From NCBI GenBank assembly GCA_017479985.1, contig JAFVBL010000031.1:1-58554 (forward strand): a stretch of 58,554 nt of DNA, written 5' to 3'. Origin of the DNA: Alphaproteobacteria bacterium (lineage in GTDB: Bacteria; Pseudomonadota; Alphaproteobacteria; RF32; CAG-239). Numbering within the stretch: position 1 is the stretch's first letter; every line of letters begins with the position of its first letter. Of the stretch, positions 1-7,173 are shown in pieces. Below the pieces are notes generated by a model that was not told the DNA's origin, searched no databases, and was given only the letters and a program-made list of their open reading frames with translations. The position numbers and the translations under genes are program-made.

Positions 1-1
1 A

Positions 2-133
2 AGCTTTAACTCCAGTATGCGAGATAATTTAGCTCGTTTTAATCGCAAGAGCAAACGCTATTCAAAAACCTTAGAAATGCTTGATAACACCTTGCTCCTC
101 TTCTTTAATAAACACATCATCAGTATTAAGTGA
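2..133 (+). mobile_element. IS1-type transposase, C-terminal fragment
   Basis: The open frame entering from the left edge encodes 43 residues and stops at TGA 131-133. It reads MRDNLARFNRKSKRYSK followed by an EML motif, which resembles the end of IS1-family (InsB-like) transposases, where a conserved Arg/Asn-Leu stretch and a YSKS-E-M motif close the DDE domain. The 5' part lies outside the window, so I cannot tell whether the element is intact. No terminal inverted repeat is obvious in the next 75 bases. IS1 assignment is by motif resemblance only; another DDE family is possible. Confidence 0.6.
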
Positions 134-208
134 ATAATCTGCATTAAAATGGGGGTTTTCAGCAAAGCTTTTAATAAAACGATTCGTTTAAATAAAGGAG
201 GATATGAA

Positions 209-913
209 ATGAGTGATGAGCAATTAAATCAAGCATTCAGCAAGGAAGAATTGGGTTTTCTTGAAAATGTGGCAAAGCCTGAAATTCAACCAACAGAAGA
301 AGAAAAGAAATTGTTGGTCGATAAAGATTTAGTGCTTATTGAAGATAAGGCAGATGTATTTGGTTATCAGCATAAAGACGGAACAAGAGTTTTAACTCGT
401 TGTGTCAATGTCTATGAAGACCCTGTGACAGGAGGGTATGAAGATGGTGAGGAGATACTTGAGAGCAGTGGAATTGTATTATATGGTGACAAAATAAGAG
501 CGGTTGCACTTATTAAAGGTGAAAATTATGTGCGTCTTGCTTTTAAGCATACTTTCAAGATAGATGATTTCGAAAGCGTAAATTTGAACATTAGCATAGG
601 TAAATTAGGAGAGGATAATAGCCGTGCATCGTTGGATTTCATAGATGAGTATTTTCATAGATATGAAGAAGACGTAGATTATTGGGAATACGATAATGGT
701 TCGATGATAGATGCGGAGATACATAATATTTTAGGCAAAGAAAATCCGGCTCTGCGTGATGTATTCCGACAATATATACCTGAGGGAGTTGATATTGCCA
801 ATACATTGACCAGGCATAGAGAAAATTTAAACACAATGAAAGATGCAACACAAGAGCAAATCAATCAGGCCGTGTTTATGAAAGCATTGGATAAGTGGAA
901 AAATACGAAATAA
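209..913 (+). CDS. Hypothetical acidic protein, 234 aa
   Basis: I do not recognise this protein. The frame is open from ATG 149, but ATG 209 is preceded by a strong AAAGGAGG 8 bases upstream, so 209 is the likely start. The product is acidic, rich in Glu and Asp, with no signal peptide or membrane segment. The middle alternates hydrophobic and charged residues as in a beta-rich cytoplasmic domain, and the last 40 residues look helical. An intrinsic terminator follows at 943-978, so it appears monocistronic. It sits directly behind a transposase remnant, so it may be accessory cargo, but there is no direct sign of transfer. Confidence 0.75.
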   Translation: MSDEQLNQAFSKEELGFLENVAKPEIQPTEEEKKLLVDKDLVLIEDKADVFGYQHKDGTRVLTRCVNVYEDPVTGGYEDGEEILESSGIVLYGDKIRAVALIKGENYVRLAFKHTFKIDDFESVNLNISIGKLGEDNSRASLDFIDEYFHRYEEDVDYWEYDNGSMIDAEIHNILGKENPALRDVFRQYIPEGVDIANTLTRHRENLNTMKDATQEQINQAVFMKALDKWKNTK

Positions 914-942
914 AATTCACGGTAATTTACTTTGAATGTAGA

Positions 943-978
943 AAGCGGCGGATTTTATATCTGTCGCTTCCGATTTTT
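943..978 (+). terminator. Intrinsic terminator after the 209-913 gene
   Basis: AAGCGGCGG (943-951) pairs with CTGTCGCTT (961-969) over nine pairs including two G-U, with a short AT loop, and a run of six T follows at 973-978. It separates the hypothetical gene from the rpsD promoter. Confidence 0.6.
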
Positions 979-999
979 TGCCGATTCTGTATTTTTTGC

Positions 1000-1166
1000 T
1001 TGAAAATTGTGTAAAAATGGTGTAGGTTGCTCTCACTTCTGAGAAGGCAGATTGCGGAGGAGTAGGGTGAGTGAAGGCTTGCCGCTTGTTTTGCAATCTC
1101 GTCGCAAATTGAGGTTTGTGACTATCGGGACAATAATATTAACAACAAAATATAAGGATAAATTTA
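1000..1166 (+). promoter_or_regulatory. rpsD promoter candidate and structured 5' leader
   Basis: A -35-like TTGAAA (1000-1005) stands 17 bases before TAGGTT (1023-1028). The roughly 130-base leader can fold: CTTC-TGA-GAAG forms a small hairpin near 1037-1046, and AGATTGC (1049-1055) is complementary to GCAATCT (1093-1099). An AAGGA Shine-Dalgarno lies at 1154-1158. S4 is an autogenous repressor in several bacteria, so this leader could be its binding site. That role is inference; the -10 match is weak. Confidence 0.4.
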
Positions 1167-1781
1167 ATGAAAAGTATCGTTTCTGCAAAGAAAAAACTCA
1201 GCCGTAGCTACGGCGACAACCTTTGGGGTGACGGCAACAGTCCGTTTAATAAAAGAAGCTATCGCCCGGGACAACACGGTCAAAGAAGAGCAAAAGTTAC
1301 CGACTACGGTCAACAATTGATTGCCAAACAAAAACTGAAAGTTTATTACGGTAATATTTCCGAAAAACAGTTCGGTAAATATTATGCCGAAGCTATTCGT
1401 CGTTCGGGCGATGCCGCCGAAAACTTAATCGGTTTGCTCGAGTCACGTCTGGATAACTTGGTTTATAAGGCTAAGTTTGTTCCGACCGTTTTTGCGGCAC
1501 GTCAGTTTGTAAACCACGGTCACGTTACCGTTAACGGTAAAAAAGTAAACATTCCGTCCTATATGGTCAAGGCCGGCGATGTGATTGAAGTTCGAGAAAA
1601 ATCCAAGAGTATGGCTATTGTTTCTGCCGCTCTCGAATCGCAAACGCGCGAATGGCCTACATATTTGGAAGTTGATGCCAAAAAAATGAAGGCAACTTAT
1701 ACATTTGTGCCGAAGTTTGAAGATGTTCCGTACGCAGCCGTGATGGAACCGAATTTGGTAATCGAATATTACTCCAGATAG
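1167..1781 (+). CDS. rpsD: 30S ribosomal protein S4
   Basis: S4 is a primary 16S rRNA-binding protein that starts assembly of the small-subunit body and helps form the mRNA entry channel. The 204-residue product has the usual length. The N-terminal S4 domain carries RSYRPGQHG near residues 31-40, and the S4 RNA-binding fold around residues 90-150 contains [13 protein letters not shown] and the [19 protein letters not shown] stretch. The end [11 protein letters not shown] matches the conserved S4 terminus. The ATG at 1167 has an AAGGA upstream. The gene stands alone between two terminators, as is common in Alphaproteobacteria, where rpsD is outside the large ribosomal operons. Confidence 0.98.
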   Translation: MKSIVSAKKKLSRSYGDNLWGDGNSPFNKRSYRPGQHGQRRAKVTDYGQQLIAKQKLKVYYGNISEKQFGKYYAEAIRRSGDAAENLIGLLESRLDNLVYKAKFVPTVFAARQFVNHGHVTVNGKKVNIPSYMVKAGDVIEVREKSKSMAIVSAALESQTREWPTYLEVDAKKMKATYTFVPKFEDVPYAAVMEPNLVIEYYSR

Positions 1782-1808
1782 TAAAAACTTATATAATTGG
1801 CTACTATC

Positions 1809-1863
1809 AAAGGTTTTTTCCCTTATGTACTACTTTGTACACTGCGGGAGAAAACCTTTTTCT
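1809..1863 (+). terminator. rpsD terminator
   Basis: AAAGGTTTTTTCCC (1809-1822) pairs with GGGAGAAAACCTTTT (1846-1860), with a long loop, and more T follows. The arm carries its own T-run, so it could work in both directions. Confidence 0.65.
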
Positions 1864-2176
1864 ATTAGCCTAATTCTATGAGTTTTTTAAGGTTGATGTA
1901 CCTTTTTGTACACCGCGTCAGCACGCTAACTTCGTATTAACCGCACTAAAAGAGTTTTTAAGGAGTATGGTTCTGACCGCAGGAAATTAACCAAATTCTT
2001 CGAATTTTTTTCGGTGCGGCAGCCGAGCTCTTGAAATAAACGGGAGATGCAATCTTAATCAAATCCTGCCCTGTTTGCTATAAATACGGTTTTGGCGAAG
2101 GCAGCGGTTACAATCGTATCGGTAAAGTTTTAATGAAAATCAGATGAATTGCAAAAATAATGTCTATCAATTTTGC
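1864..2176. other. Gene-free stretch between rpsD and the DUF805 gene
   Basis: No convincing reading frame or RNA gene is seen here. The stretch repeats a short TGTAC-N-TTTGTACAC-GCG phrase (near 1825-1845 and 1897-1918), which also occupies the loop of the rpsD terminator, and has an AT-rich half before the promoter at 2177. It may be decayed sequence. Confidence 0.4.
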
Positions 2177-2205
2177 TTGCAATAATATGGCAAGTATTGT
2201 ATAAA
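2177..2205 (+). promoter_or_regulatory. Promoter of the DUF805 / SGNH operon
   Basis: TTGCAA (2177-2182), a 17-base spacer and TATAAA (2200-2205) make a good sigma-70 type promoter 33 bases before the start codon. The same TTGCTTGCAA phrase opens the HTH leaders at 6704 and 19771. Confidence 0.65.
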
Positions 2206-2238
2206 TTGTGCAAAAATAATATAGCAACGGAGAAAAAA

Positions 2239-3177
2239 ATGAGTACGGATAATTTAGAAAATCAGGCAAGCAATAATATTTTTGAGGCGTATGTGAAGGC
2301 TCTTCGAAATTACTTTAATTTCAAGGGGCGGACTTCCCGATATGATTATTGGGGATTTTGGTTGACCGATATGTTGGTCATTATAATTTTTTCCGTTTTA
2401 AGCGTGTTTTTGAAAGAAACGCCGGCTTTTTCGTCATTGTCGGATAATTTGAAACAAGCATACGGTTTGTTGCTGATTATCCCGAGAATTGCCGCCATTG
2501 TTCGGCGTTTTCACGATACAAACAAAAGTGCCGTCAAATGGATTTTATTGCCGGTTGTGGTATCTTTTCTGTTTTTGTCTGGTATCGTTGCCGTTATAAC
2601 AGATAAAAGTACAGTTTCGATTTGGGCTTCGATGTTGGTTTTGGTATTGATTGTCGGTCTTTGGGTTTGCTTGTTTCGGCGCGGTTTGCCGGAAGATAAT
2701 AAATACGGACCGGCGATTGCGGAAAATAAGGGACAGCATAACAAAGGTATTATTATACCGATTGTTGCGTGGATTATTCCGATTATCGCAGTGCTCTTGG
2801 TCGGTGCAATCGGCGGCTACTCAAAAGCGATGACAGTACATAAGGCCGACCGGACGGCAACATCGGTTTATCGCTTGTTGGGCAGTGCCAAAGGGTTGAA
2901 CGGAGAAACTCCGATTGTTGAAGAAAATCAGGAAGGACGTACGGGAGAGGTTCTGCTGAAAGGTATGATACCTCTGGGCGGTGAAATGAATATCCGACGT
3001 GTGAACGGTTTGTATACGGTAACGCTTGATGAGGTATCGCAGGCAGGCTGTGAGGCTTTGTTTAAGCATAACTGGAGTGAATTGCCGGAATTTATCGGAT
3101 TGCAAATACAAGGTAAGACCGACTGCACAAGTTGTACGGAACAGAATCCTTGCACGCTTGAGTGGATATATAAATAA
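2239..3177 (+). CDS. DUF805 membrane protein with pilin-like C-terminal domain
   Basis: The 312-residue protein begins with a DUF805 (YhaH-like) domain: FNFKGRTSRYDYWGFWL near residue 30, then hydrophobic helices and RRFHDTNKSAVKW, the family hallmark. A further helix near residues 172-194 leads to a roughly 115-residue tail that is probably extracytoplasmic. This tail has paired cysteines near its end (AGCEALF and CTSCTEQNPC) and a spacing that resembles the disulphide region of type IV pilin-like proteins. ATG 2239 is chosen over 2173 because GGAG lies 7 bases upstream and the promoter overlaps 2173. The stop overlaps the next start (TAATG). DUF805 is firm; the pilin resemblance is by eye. 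Confidence 0.75.
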   Translation: MSTDNLENQASNNIFEAYVKALRNYFNFKGRTSRYDYWGFWLTDMLVIIIFSVLSVFLKETPAFSSLSDNLKQAYGLLLIIPRIAAIVRRFHDTNKSAVKWILLPVVVSFLFLSGIVAVITDKSTVSIWASMLVLVLIVGLWVCLFRRGLPEDNKYGPAIAENKGQHNKGIIIPIVAWIIPIIAVLLVGAIGGYSKAMTVHKADRTATSVYRLLGSAKGLNGETPIVEENQEGRTGEVLLKGMIPLGGEMNIRRVNGLYTVTLDEVSQAGCEALFKHNWSELPEFIGLQIQGKTDCTSCTEQNPCTLEWIYK

Positions 3178-3788
3178 TGGTTAAAGTAATCGGAATTATC
3201 GGTGACAGTATTGCGCACGGCTTTTATGATGCCGAGGATTTGGGCTGGGTAGCGCGTTTGGGGCGTCTTATTTTGCAAACGCGCACAGGTGAATATGTGT
3301 TTAATAATATGGCGCAATCAGGAGATAATATTGCCGATGCATATCATCGCGCGGTTACGGAAGTCGGCTCGCGGCATTTTGATTTAATTATGGTCAATGT
3401 TGGAATTAACGATTTGCGTCGCCGCATAAACAGCGATATGCAACTTGATTTCTCGGAAGGTGCGCGCATAATGTATTGGCAAAAACTTTTGGCTTTTTTG
3501 CTTACGACTGATGCCAAAATCGTGGTGACTGATCTGTTGCCTGTGGTGGAAGAAAAATATACCGAAGATGCGTCGCTTGTGCGCTATAACAGCGATGTCG
3601 AGCGTTATAATGAAATAATTCGCGATATCTGTGCCGACTTTGGAGTGCCGTTTTTGGCGCGCTATGCGGTATGGAAAAATCGTAATTTGCCGGAATTGTA
3701 TCAAGATGCAACGCACCCGAATGCGCAAGGTCATCAGATTTTGGCGGAAGAAATATATGCCTTTTTGCAAGAACAAAGATTGATTTAG
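3177..3788 (+). CDS. SGNH/GDSL-family hydrolase
   Basis: The 203-residue protein has the SGNH blocks in order: GDSIAHG with the nucleophile Ser near residue 11, a Gly in the QSGDN segment, GIND near residue 81, and DATHPN with the catalytic Asp-x-x-His near residues 183-186. Such enzymes hydrolyse esters (lipase, thioesterase or acyl-esterase). No signal peptide is visible, so it is probably cytoplasmic. It overlaps the DUF805 gene by one base (TAATG), so the two are probably co-translated. The substrate cannot be told from sequence; an acyl-carrier-like gene follows 100 bases later, which is at least compatible with acyl ester chemistry. Confidence 0.85.
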   Translation: MVKVIGIIGDSIAHGFYDAEDLGWVARLGRLILQTRTGEYVFNNMAQSGDNIADAYHRAVTEVGSRHFDLIMVNVGINDLRRRINSDMQLDFSEGARIMYWQKLLAFLLTTDAKIVVTDLLPVVEEKYTEDASLVRYNSDVERYNEIIRDICADFGVPFLARYAVWKNRNLPELYQDATHPNAQGHQILAEEIYAFLQEQRLI

Positions 3789-3888
3789 TGGGTTATCGTA
3801 TATTGACTCTCGACTGATATTGTCTATAATATCGAAGATTATCAATTTTTGTTATATCTTATATGTTTCACTAAATTATTTAACGTAT

Positions 3889-4209
3889 ATGCGGAAAAAA
3901 ATTTTTAAAGTTTCTGATTTTCGTAAAGTTTGGGGCAAATTAGTCGAACTGAGAGCGAGAGATTCGATGGACAAATCGGATACGAGTTTTCTGGAGATTC
4001 TGAACACTATGGAACAAATGTCCGACGAACAACTGCTGCAGGCCAAGCTTTATGCCGATTTGGGTATGGATTCTATGAGTTTGGCAGAGATGCTGACCTA
4101 TATGGAATTTACCTGTAAGTTTCATATTTCAGATGAAATCTATACAACTCTCGGGACCGGTGTCACGGTAACGGTACAAAAGTTCATTGATGCCGTGAAC
4201 GCAAAGTAA
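3889..4209 (+). CDS. Acyl carrier protein-like protein
   Basis: The 106-residue product contains DLGMDSMSLAEML, the acyl-carrier motif in which the Ser of DSM accepts 4'-phosphopantetheine, followed by a helix pattern typical of ACPs and an acidic surface. It has about 25 extra basic residues before the domain. The start is uncertain: 3889 and 3967 both lack a good Shine-Dalgarno; 3967 would give an 80-residue protein of ordinary ACP length. It is too divergent to be the house-keeping AcpP. No ketosynthase or ligase is adjacent, so its acyl partner is unknown. Confidence 0.7.
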   Translation: MRKKIFKVSDFRKVWGKLVELRARDSMDKSDTSFLEILNTMEQMSDEQLLQAKLYADLGMDSMSLAEMLTYMEFTCKFHISDEIYTTLGTGVTVTVQKFIDAVNAK

Positions 4210-4235
4210 GCGCGGTAAGCAAGAGCTAGAAAATA

Positions 4236-4278
4236 AAAACGGACATTTATCTTGTTTCAGATAAGTGTCCGTTTTTAT
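4236..4278. terminator. Bidirectional terminator
   Basis: AAAACGGACATTTATCT (4236-4252) pairs with AGATAAGTGTCCGTTTT (4259-4275) with one G-T pair and a six-base loop; T-runs lie on both strands. It serves the ACP-like gene (+) and the convergent gene at 4304 (-). Confidence 0.85.
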
Positions 4279-4303
4279 TATAGAGCGTGACATCTTCTGC
4301 CGC

Positions 4304-4798
4304 TTAATCCAATAAACCGCAATATCGGATATTTGCCGGCGTTTCCGGAGAATAATAGTTCTCTGGCATAGCTTCTTTGCCGCCGTCAAATTTGACAATC
4401 CAATTCAGATTGCCGCCGCGGGCAAAATACGAGCCTTTCAAAAGCGGTTTATCCATAACACGCAGCTGAGCATTGAGGTCATCTTGAAGTTTGTAAACTT
4501 CGAGCCAGATATTCCGATCGGGCAGACGGTTCTGATTGGCTTGATGACGGAGTAAATCCTCATCTTGATTCAGTTCAAGATACCAGTTGCCGGCAAACGG
4601 GAAAATACCAATCGGATTCATTTCTCGGCCTTTGTCAAAGGGCAGACGATACGGCACACCGTGAACGAGACACAGAAGGTCGAACTTTTTCGGCAGAAAA
4701 TCAGGATTTTCCCGTTGTTCGAGTTGTAAATCGCTGACGGTAATCCCGTTCAAATACATTTCGCGCAGAATTTGCACAATTTTTTCTTTTTTGTTCAT
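4304..4798 (-). CDS. Hypothetical protein, 164 aa
   Basis: Not recognised. The product is soluble, mixed alpha/beta, with a charged N-terminal helix and a central segment rich in Asn, Leu and aromatic residues. It has no signal peptide. The start ATG at 4798 has only a weak purine-rich upstream stretch. It shares the terminator at 4236-4278 with the convergent ACP-like gene, and a 140-base gap separates it from the divergent gene at 4941. Confidence 0.7.
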   Translation of the reverse strand: MNKKEKIVQILREMYLNGITVSDLQLEQRENPDFLPKKFDLLCLVHGVPYRLPFDKGREMNPIGIFPFAGNWYLELNQDEDLLRHQANQNRLPDRNIWLEVYKLQDDLNAQLRVMDKPLLKGSYFARGGNLNWIVKFDGGKEAMPENYYSPETPANIRYCGLLD

Positions 4799-4940
4799 AA
4801 GCTAGAATAATTGGTGAAACCATAATTGTAAATGTTTGTTTCAGAATAGCATAAATTTGCCAAAAGTCAAGTTTTGCTGTTCTTTCAGGTATCTGGAAAT
4901 TTTTGTATTTGCATATATTTAAATGCACACGGGAGGAAAG

Positions 4941-5150
4941 ATGTTCAGATTGTTTAAATTGATTTTTTTTGCAGTGTTACTGTTTTTGTTTGCCGAAGGA
5001 GCACATAGCTTCAGCCGTATGCACGGCGGTTTCGGGAATATGCTGCATCAATTTGAGAGCGAGCTTTTGCATACAGCGCAGTTGATGTTGCGTCAGGGAA
5101 CGACAGAAATGCAAAAAAAGGCAGAGGATTATATGGATAAGCTGGAATAA
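4941..5150 (+). CDS. Small exported or membrane-anchored protein, 69 aa
   Basis: ATG 4941 follows GGGAGGAAAG and is preferred to ATG 4923. The product begins with a basic FRLFK and a strongly hydrophobic core (residues 6-20) ending in AEGAHS, so it is a signal peptide or single membrane anchor, followed by an amphipathic helical tail of about 45 residues. Family unknown. It converges with the next gene, whose stop is 9 bases away. Confidence 0.6.
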   Translation: MFRLFKLIFFAVLLFLFAEGAHSFSRMHGGFGNMLHQFESELLHTAQLMLRQGTTEMQKKAEDYMDKLE

Positions 5151-5158
5151 CGCTGCGG

Positions 5159-6550
5159 TTACTTTCCTTCCAAAATTGCCTTAAACAATTCGTGTACACT
5201 CGGAATATGGTTGTGTGCATACATCGGGTCGGTCGCAAAGCGATAGACATTGTGACCGGCAAACGCCAGATTGTTCTGAATATCTCCGCCGTGTCCGATA
5301 TTCATCAGGGTGTTGTGTATGCAATATGTGCGCGGGTCAGGTATTTTACCGGTGGTGCCGTTTTCACGTGACCAGCTTGAAAATTGACATTGCGAGAGGC
5401 AACCGACACATTCCGAACGTTGTTTTTGCATTTCAATCCATTCGTCCGGTGTCAAAAAGACCAATGTTGAATCCGGCGTTTCTTTAATCATTGAGTAGCC
5501 GAGCGTGCGCTGTTCTTCAACCTTTTTCTTGTCGTCAGGACGGATATAAACCGCTTTATGCGGGGCAATCGGCAATAAGAACGTCAGCTCATTCGTTGCC
5601 GTGCCGCTATACGGAATTTCGGCCTTTTTGCGGCGCATCAGATTGCTGAGGAATTTGTTTTTAATCGCCGAAGAAAAGAAACCGGTCGGGCTGAATTTTT
5701 GTAAAATCACATCACCTTTTTGGGCGTGCATCATTAGGATTTTCCAAGCATCGCTTATCGGGCTTTCCTTGGTAATCATCGGGCGTGTGCCGAATTGAAA
5801 TGCAACATTGCCGAGTTCCGGATTATCGATATAATCCTGCCAATCGCTGAGGCTCCAAACACCGCCGGCAATAATAATCGGCAGATTTTTTAAACCGAGT
5901 TCATTTAAAACGTTGCGTAACGCTACCAATCGTTCATACGGGCGTTCCGGTGCAAGCGGATTTTCGGCGTTGGATAGGCCGTTATGACCGCCGGCGAGCC
6001 ACGGGTCTTCATAAACAACACCACCCAAATATTCGGCATAGTTTTTGAAGGCGCGTTTCCATAAGACGGACATTGCGCGTGCTGAAGATATAATCGGATA
6101 ATAATAAACATTGTGTTCTGAGGCGATTTTGCCTAAGTTATACGGTAAGCCGGCACCGCAAGTCACACCGTGAATCAATCCCTTTGCGCCGTCCAAAACG
6201 CGGGTGATTACCTCTTGCGAATCGGCCATTTCCCACAGCATATTGATATGTATACGACCGTTGCCCGCGGCAATATCGTGTGCAATTTGCGCTTGAGCAA
6301 TACCGCCTCTGATGGCATATTCCACCATTTCGCGATGGCGTTTGGCGCGGATTTTTTCGTGAAAAACTTCCGGAATAATTGTTCCTTCCAAAGAAATGTC
6401 GGTCGGACTGACCATAGAGATAGTGCCGACACCGCCTTCTTTTGCCCACGAACCGGAACTTTTGCCGTCCGTACCGTTTATGCCTTTTCCACCCTCAATC
6501 AACGGATAGACCATTGCTCCCGATATATTGATTTTTCTCAATGCCTTCAT
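5159..6550 (-). CDS. Nitronate monooxygenase / 2-nitropropane dioxygenase-like FMN enzyme
   Basis: The 463-residue protein resembles the NPD family of FMN TIM-barrel oxidoreductases: a Gly-rich GGVGTISMVS near residue 40, the GAGLPYN turn near residue 131, AGGH, IIIAGGVW and VAFQFGTRP in barrel order. The family oxidises nitronates; relatives are dehydrogenases or reductases, so the substrate is unknown. It is longer than typical NPDs. The C-terminal third carries a Cys cluster (CVGCLSQC and a later Cys near an IHN motif) that could hold an Fe-S centre or zinc; this is inference. It appears to be a single-gene unit. Confidence 0.8.
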   Translation of the reverse strand: MKALRKINISGAMVYPLIEGGKGINGTDGKSSGSWAKEGGVGTISMVSPTDISLEGTIIPEVFHEKIRAKRHREMVEYAIRGGIAQAQIAHDIAAGNGRIHINMLWEMADSQEVITRVLDGAKGLIHGVTCGAGLPYNLGKIASEHNVYYYPIISSARAMSVLWKRAFKNYAEYLGGVVYEDPWLAGGHNGLSNAENPLAPERPYERLVALRNVLNELGLKNLPIIIAGGVWSLSDWQDYIDNPELGNVAFQFGTRPMITKESPISDAWKILMMHAQKGDVILQKFSPTGFFSSAIKNKFLSNLMRRKKAEIPYSGTATNELTFLLPIAPHKAVYIRPDDKKKVEEQRTLGYSMIKETPDSTLVFLTPDEWIEMQKQRSECVGCLSQCQFSSWSRENGTTGKIPDPRTYCIHNTLMNIGHGGDIQNNLAFAGHNVYRFATDPMYAHNHIPSVHELFKAILEGK

Positions 6551-6708
6551 TTTTTGCCTCTCTTGTTTTGTTCACATTCTGTTATTTTCCGAATCGTGTC
6601 GGAATCATATACAGACAATATAATCATTTTTACACGTTTGAAAAGTAGGCACTTTTTCGGGGCTTAGTTTCCTTTAAGGAACTGTTGGGGCAGGTTTTGC
6701 TTTTTTGC

Positions 6709-6925
6709 TTGCAATTTATAAGGTTTGTTTTAATATAACATTTGCCGGCGAGAGGTCGTCGGCGGAGTGTCACAACTCCACGAATAAAAAAATACTCCTC
6801 TGTTGGTGGGGAGCCGGCGGAATATATTGAATACGCCGGACTGATTATTCGCAGTTGTGAACTCCCGACCACTTTTTCGAGTGGTCGCTTTTGTTTTAAT
6901 TTAACAAATTAAGGAGTTCTGAACG
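6709..6925 (+). promoter_or_regulatory. Structured leader of the HTH unit, copy 1
   Basis: Promoter-like TTGCAA (6709-6714), 16 bases, TAATAT (6731-6736). Then come a GGAGT/ACTCC hairpin (6764-6779), a CTCC...GGAG hairpin (6795-6812), CCGGCG/CGCCGG (6814-6839), and CGACCACT/AGTGGTCG (6866-6887) followed by a T-rich run like an intrinsic terminator. GAACTCC (6859-6865) is exactly complementary to GGAGTTC (6913-6919), which contains the Shine-Dalgarno of the HTH gene; it can also pair through ACTCC with GGAGT at 6764. The leader recurs at 19775 and, inverted, at 24224. A riboswitch- or attenuator-like role is inference from these alternatives. Confidence 0.7.
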
Positions 6926-7159
6926 ATGATAAACAACACAATAACCTTCAAACAACAAAATCTGAAAGAAATCGGACACGCATTATGGTTGGCACGACAG
7001 GAAAAACCTCTGTTTATCTATCAGGTTGCCAAACGCGCAAGAGTACCGATTGATATGATTGACGTAATGGAATTGGGGAAAGCCGTTGATGAATATAATC
7101 TGCGGAAATTACTCAAATTTTATGGTAAAAAAATGCGCATCGTGTTTGAAGAAAAGTGA
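6926..7159 (+). CDS. Small XRE-like helix-turn-helix protein, copy 1
   Basis: The 77-residue protein has the layout of a single XRE/Cro-type HTH domain: IG-LW-R-EK in helix 1, VAKRARVP as helix 2 and turn, IDVMELGK as recognition region, and LRKLLKFYGKKMRIVF as the final helix and strand. It probably binds DNA as a dimer. It is translated from AAGGAG behind the structured leader. It is 97% identical to the copy at 19992 (nearly all positions) and about half identical to the copy at 23981. It converges with the kinase of the TerY-P triad, 14 bases away. Autoregulation of its leader is plausible but unproven. Confidence 0.8.
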   Translation: MINNTITFKQQNLKEIGHALWLARQEKPLFIYQVAKRARVPIDMIDVMELGKAVDEYNLRKLLKFYGKKMRIVFEEK

Positions 7160-7173
7160 CTTAGATGCAATAT

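Noticed and set aside
149-208. Upstream start for the first hypothetical gene
   Set aside because: ATG 209 has a strong AAAGGAGG site, while 149 has none.
6630-6872. Minus-strand reading frame across HTH leader 1 (80 residues starting MVGSSQL) and a similar one across leader 2
   Set aside because: The frames shift between copies through small indels, so the conservation is of the nucleic acid and not of a protein. No Shine-Dalgarno is seen.
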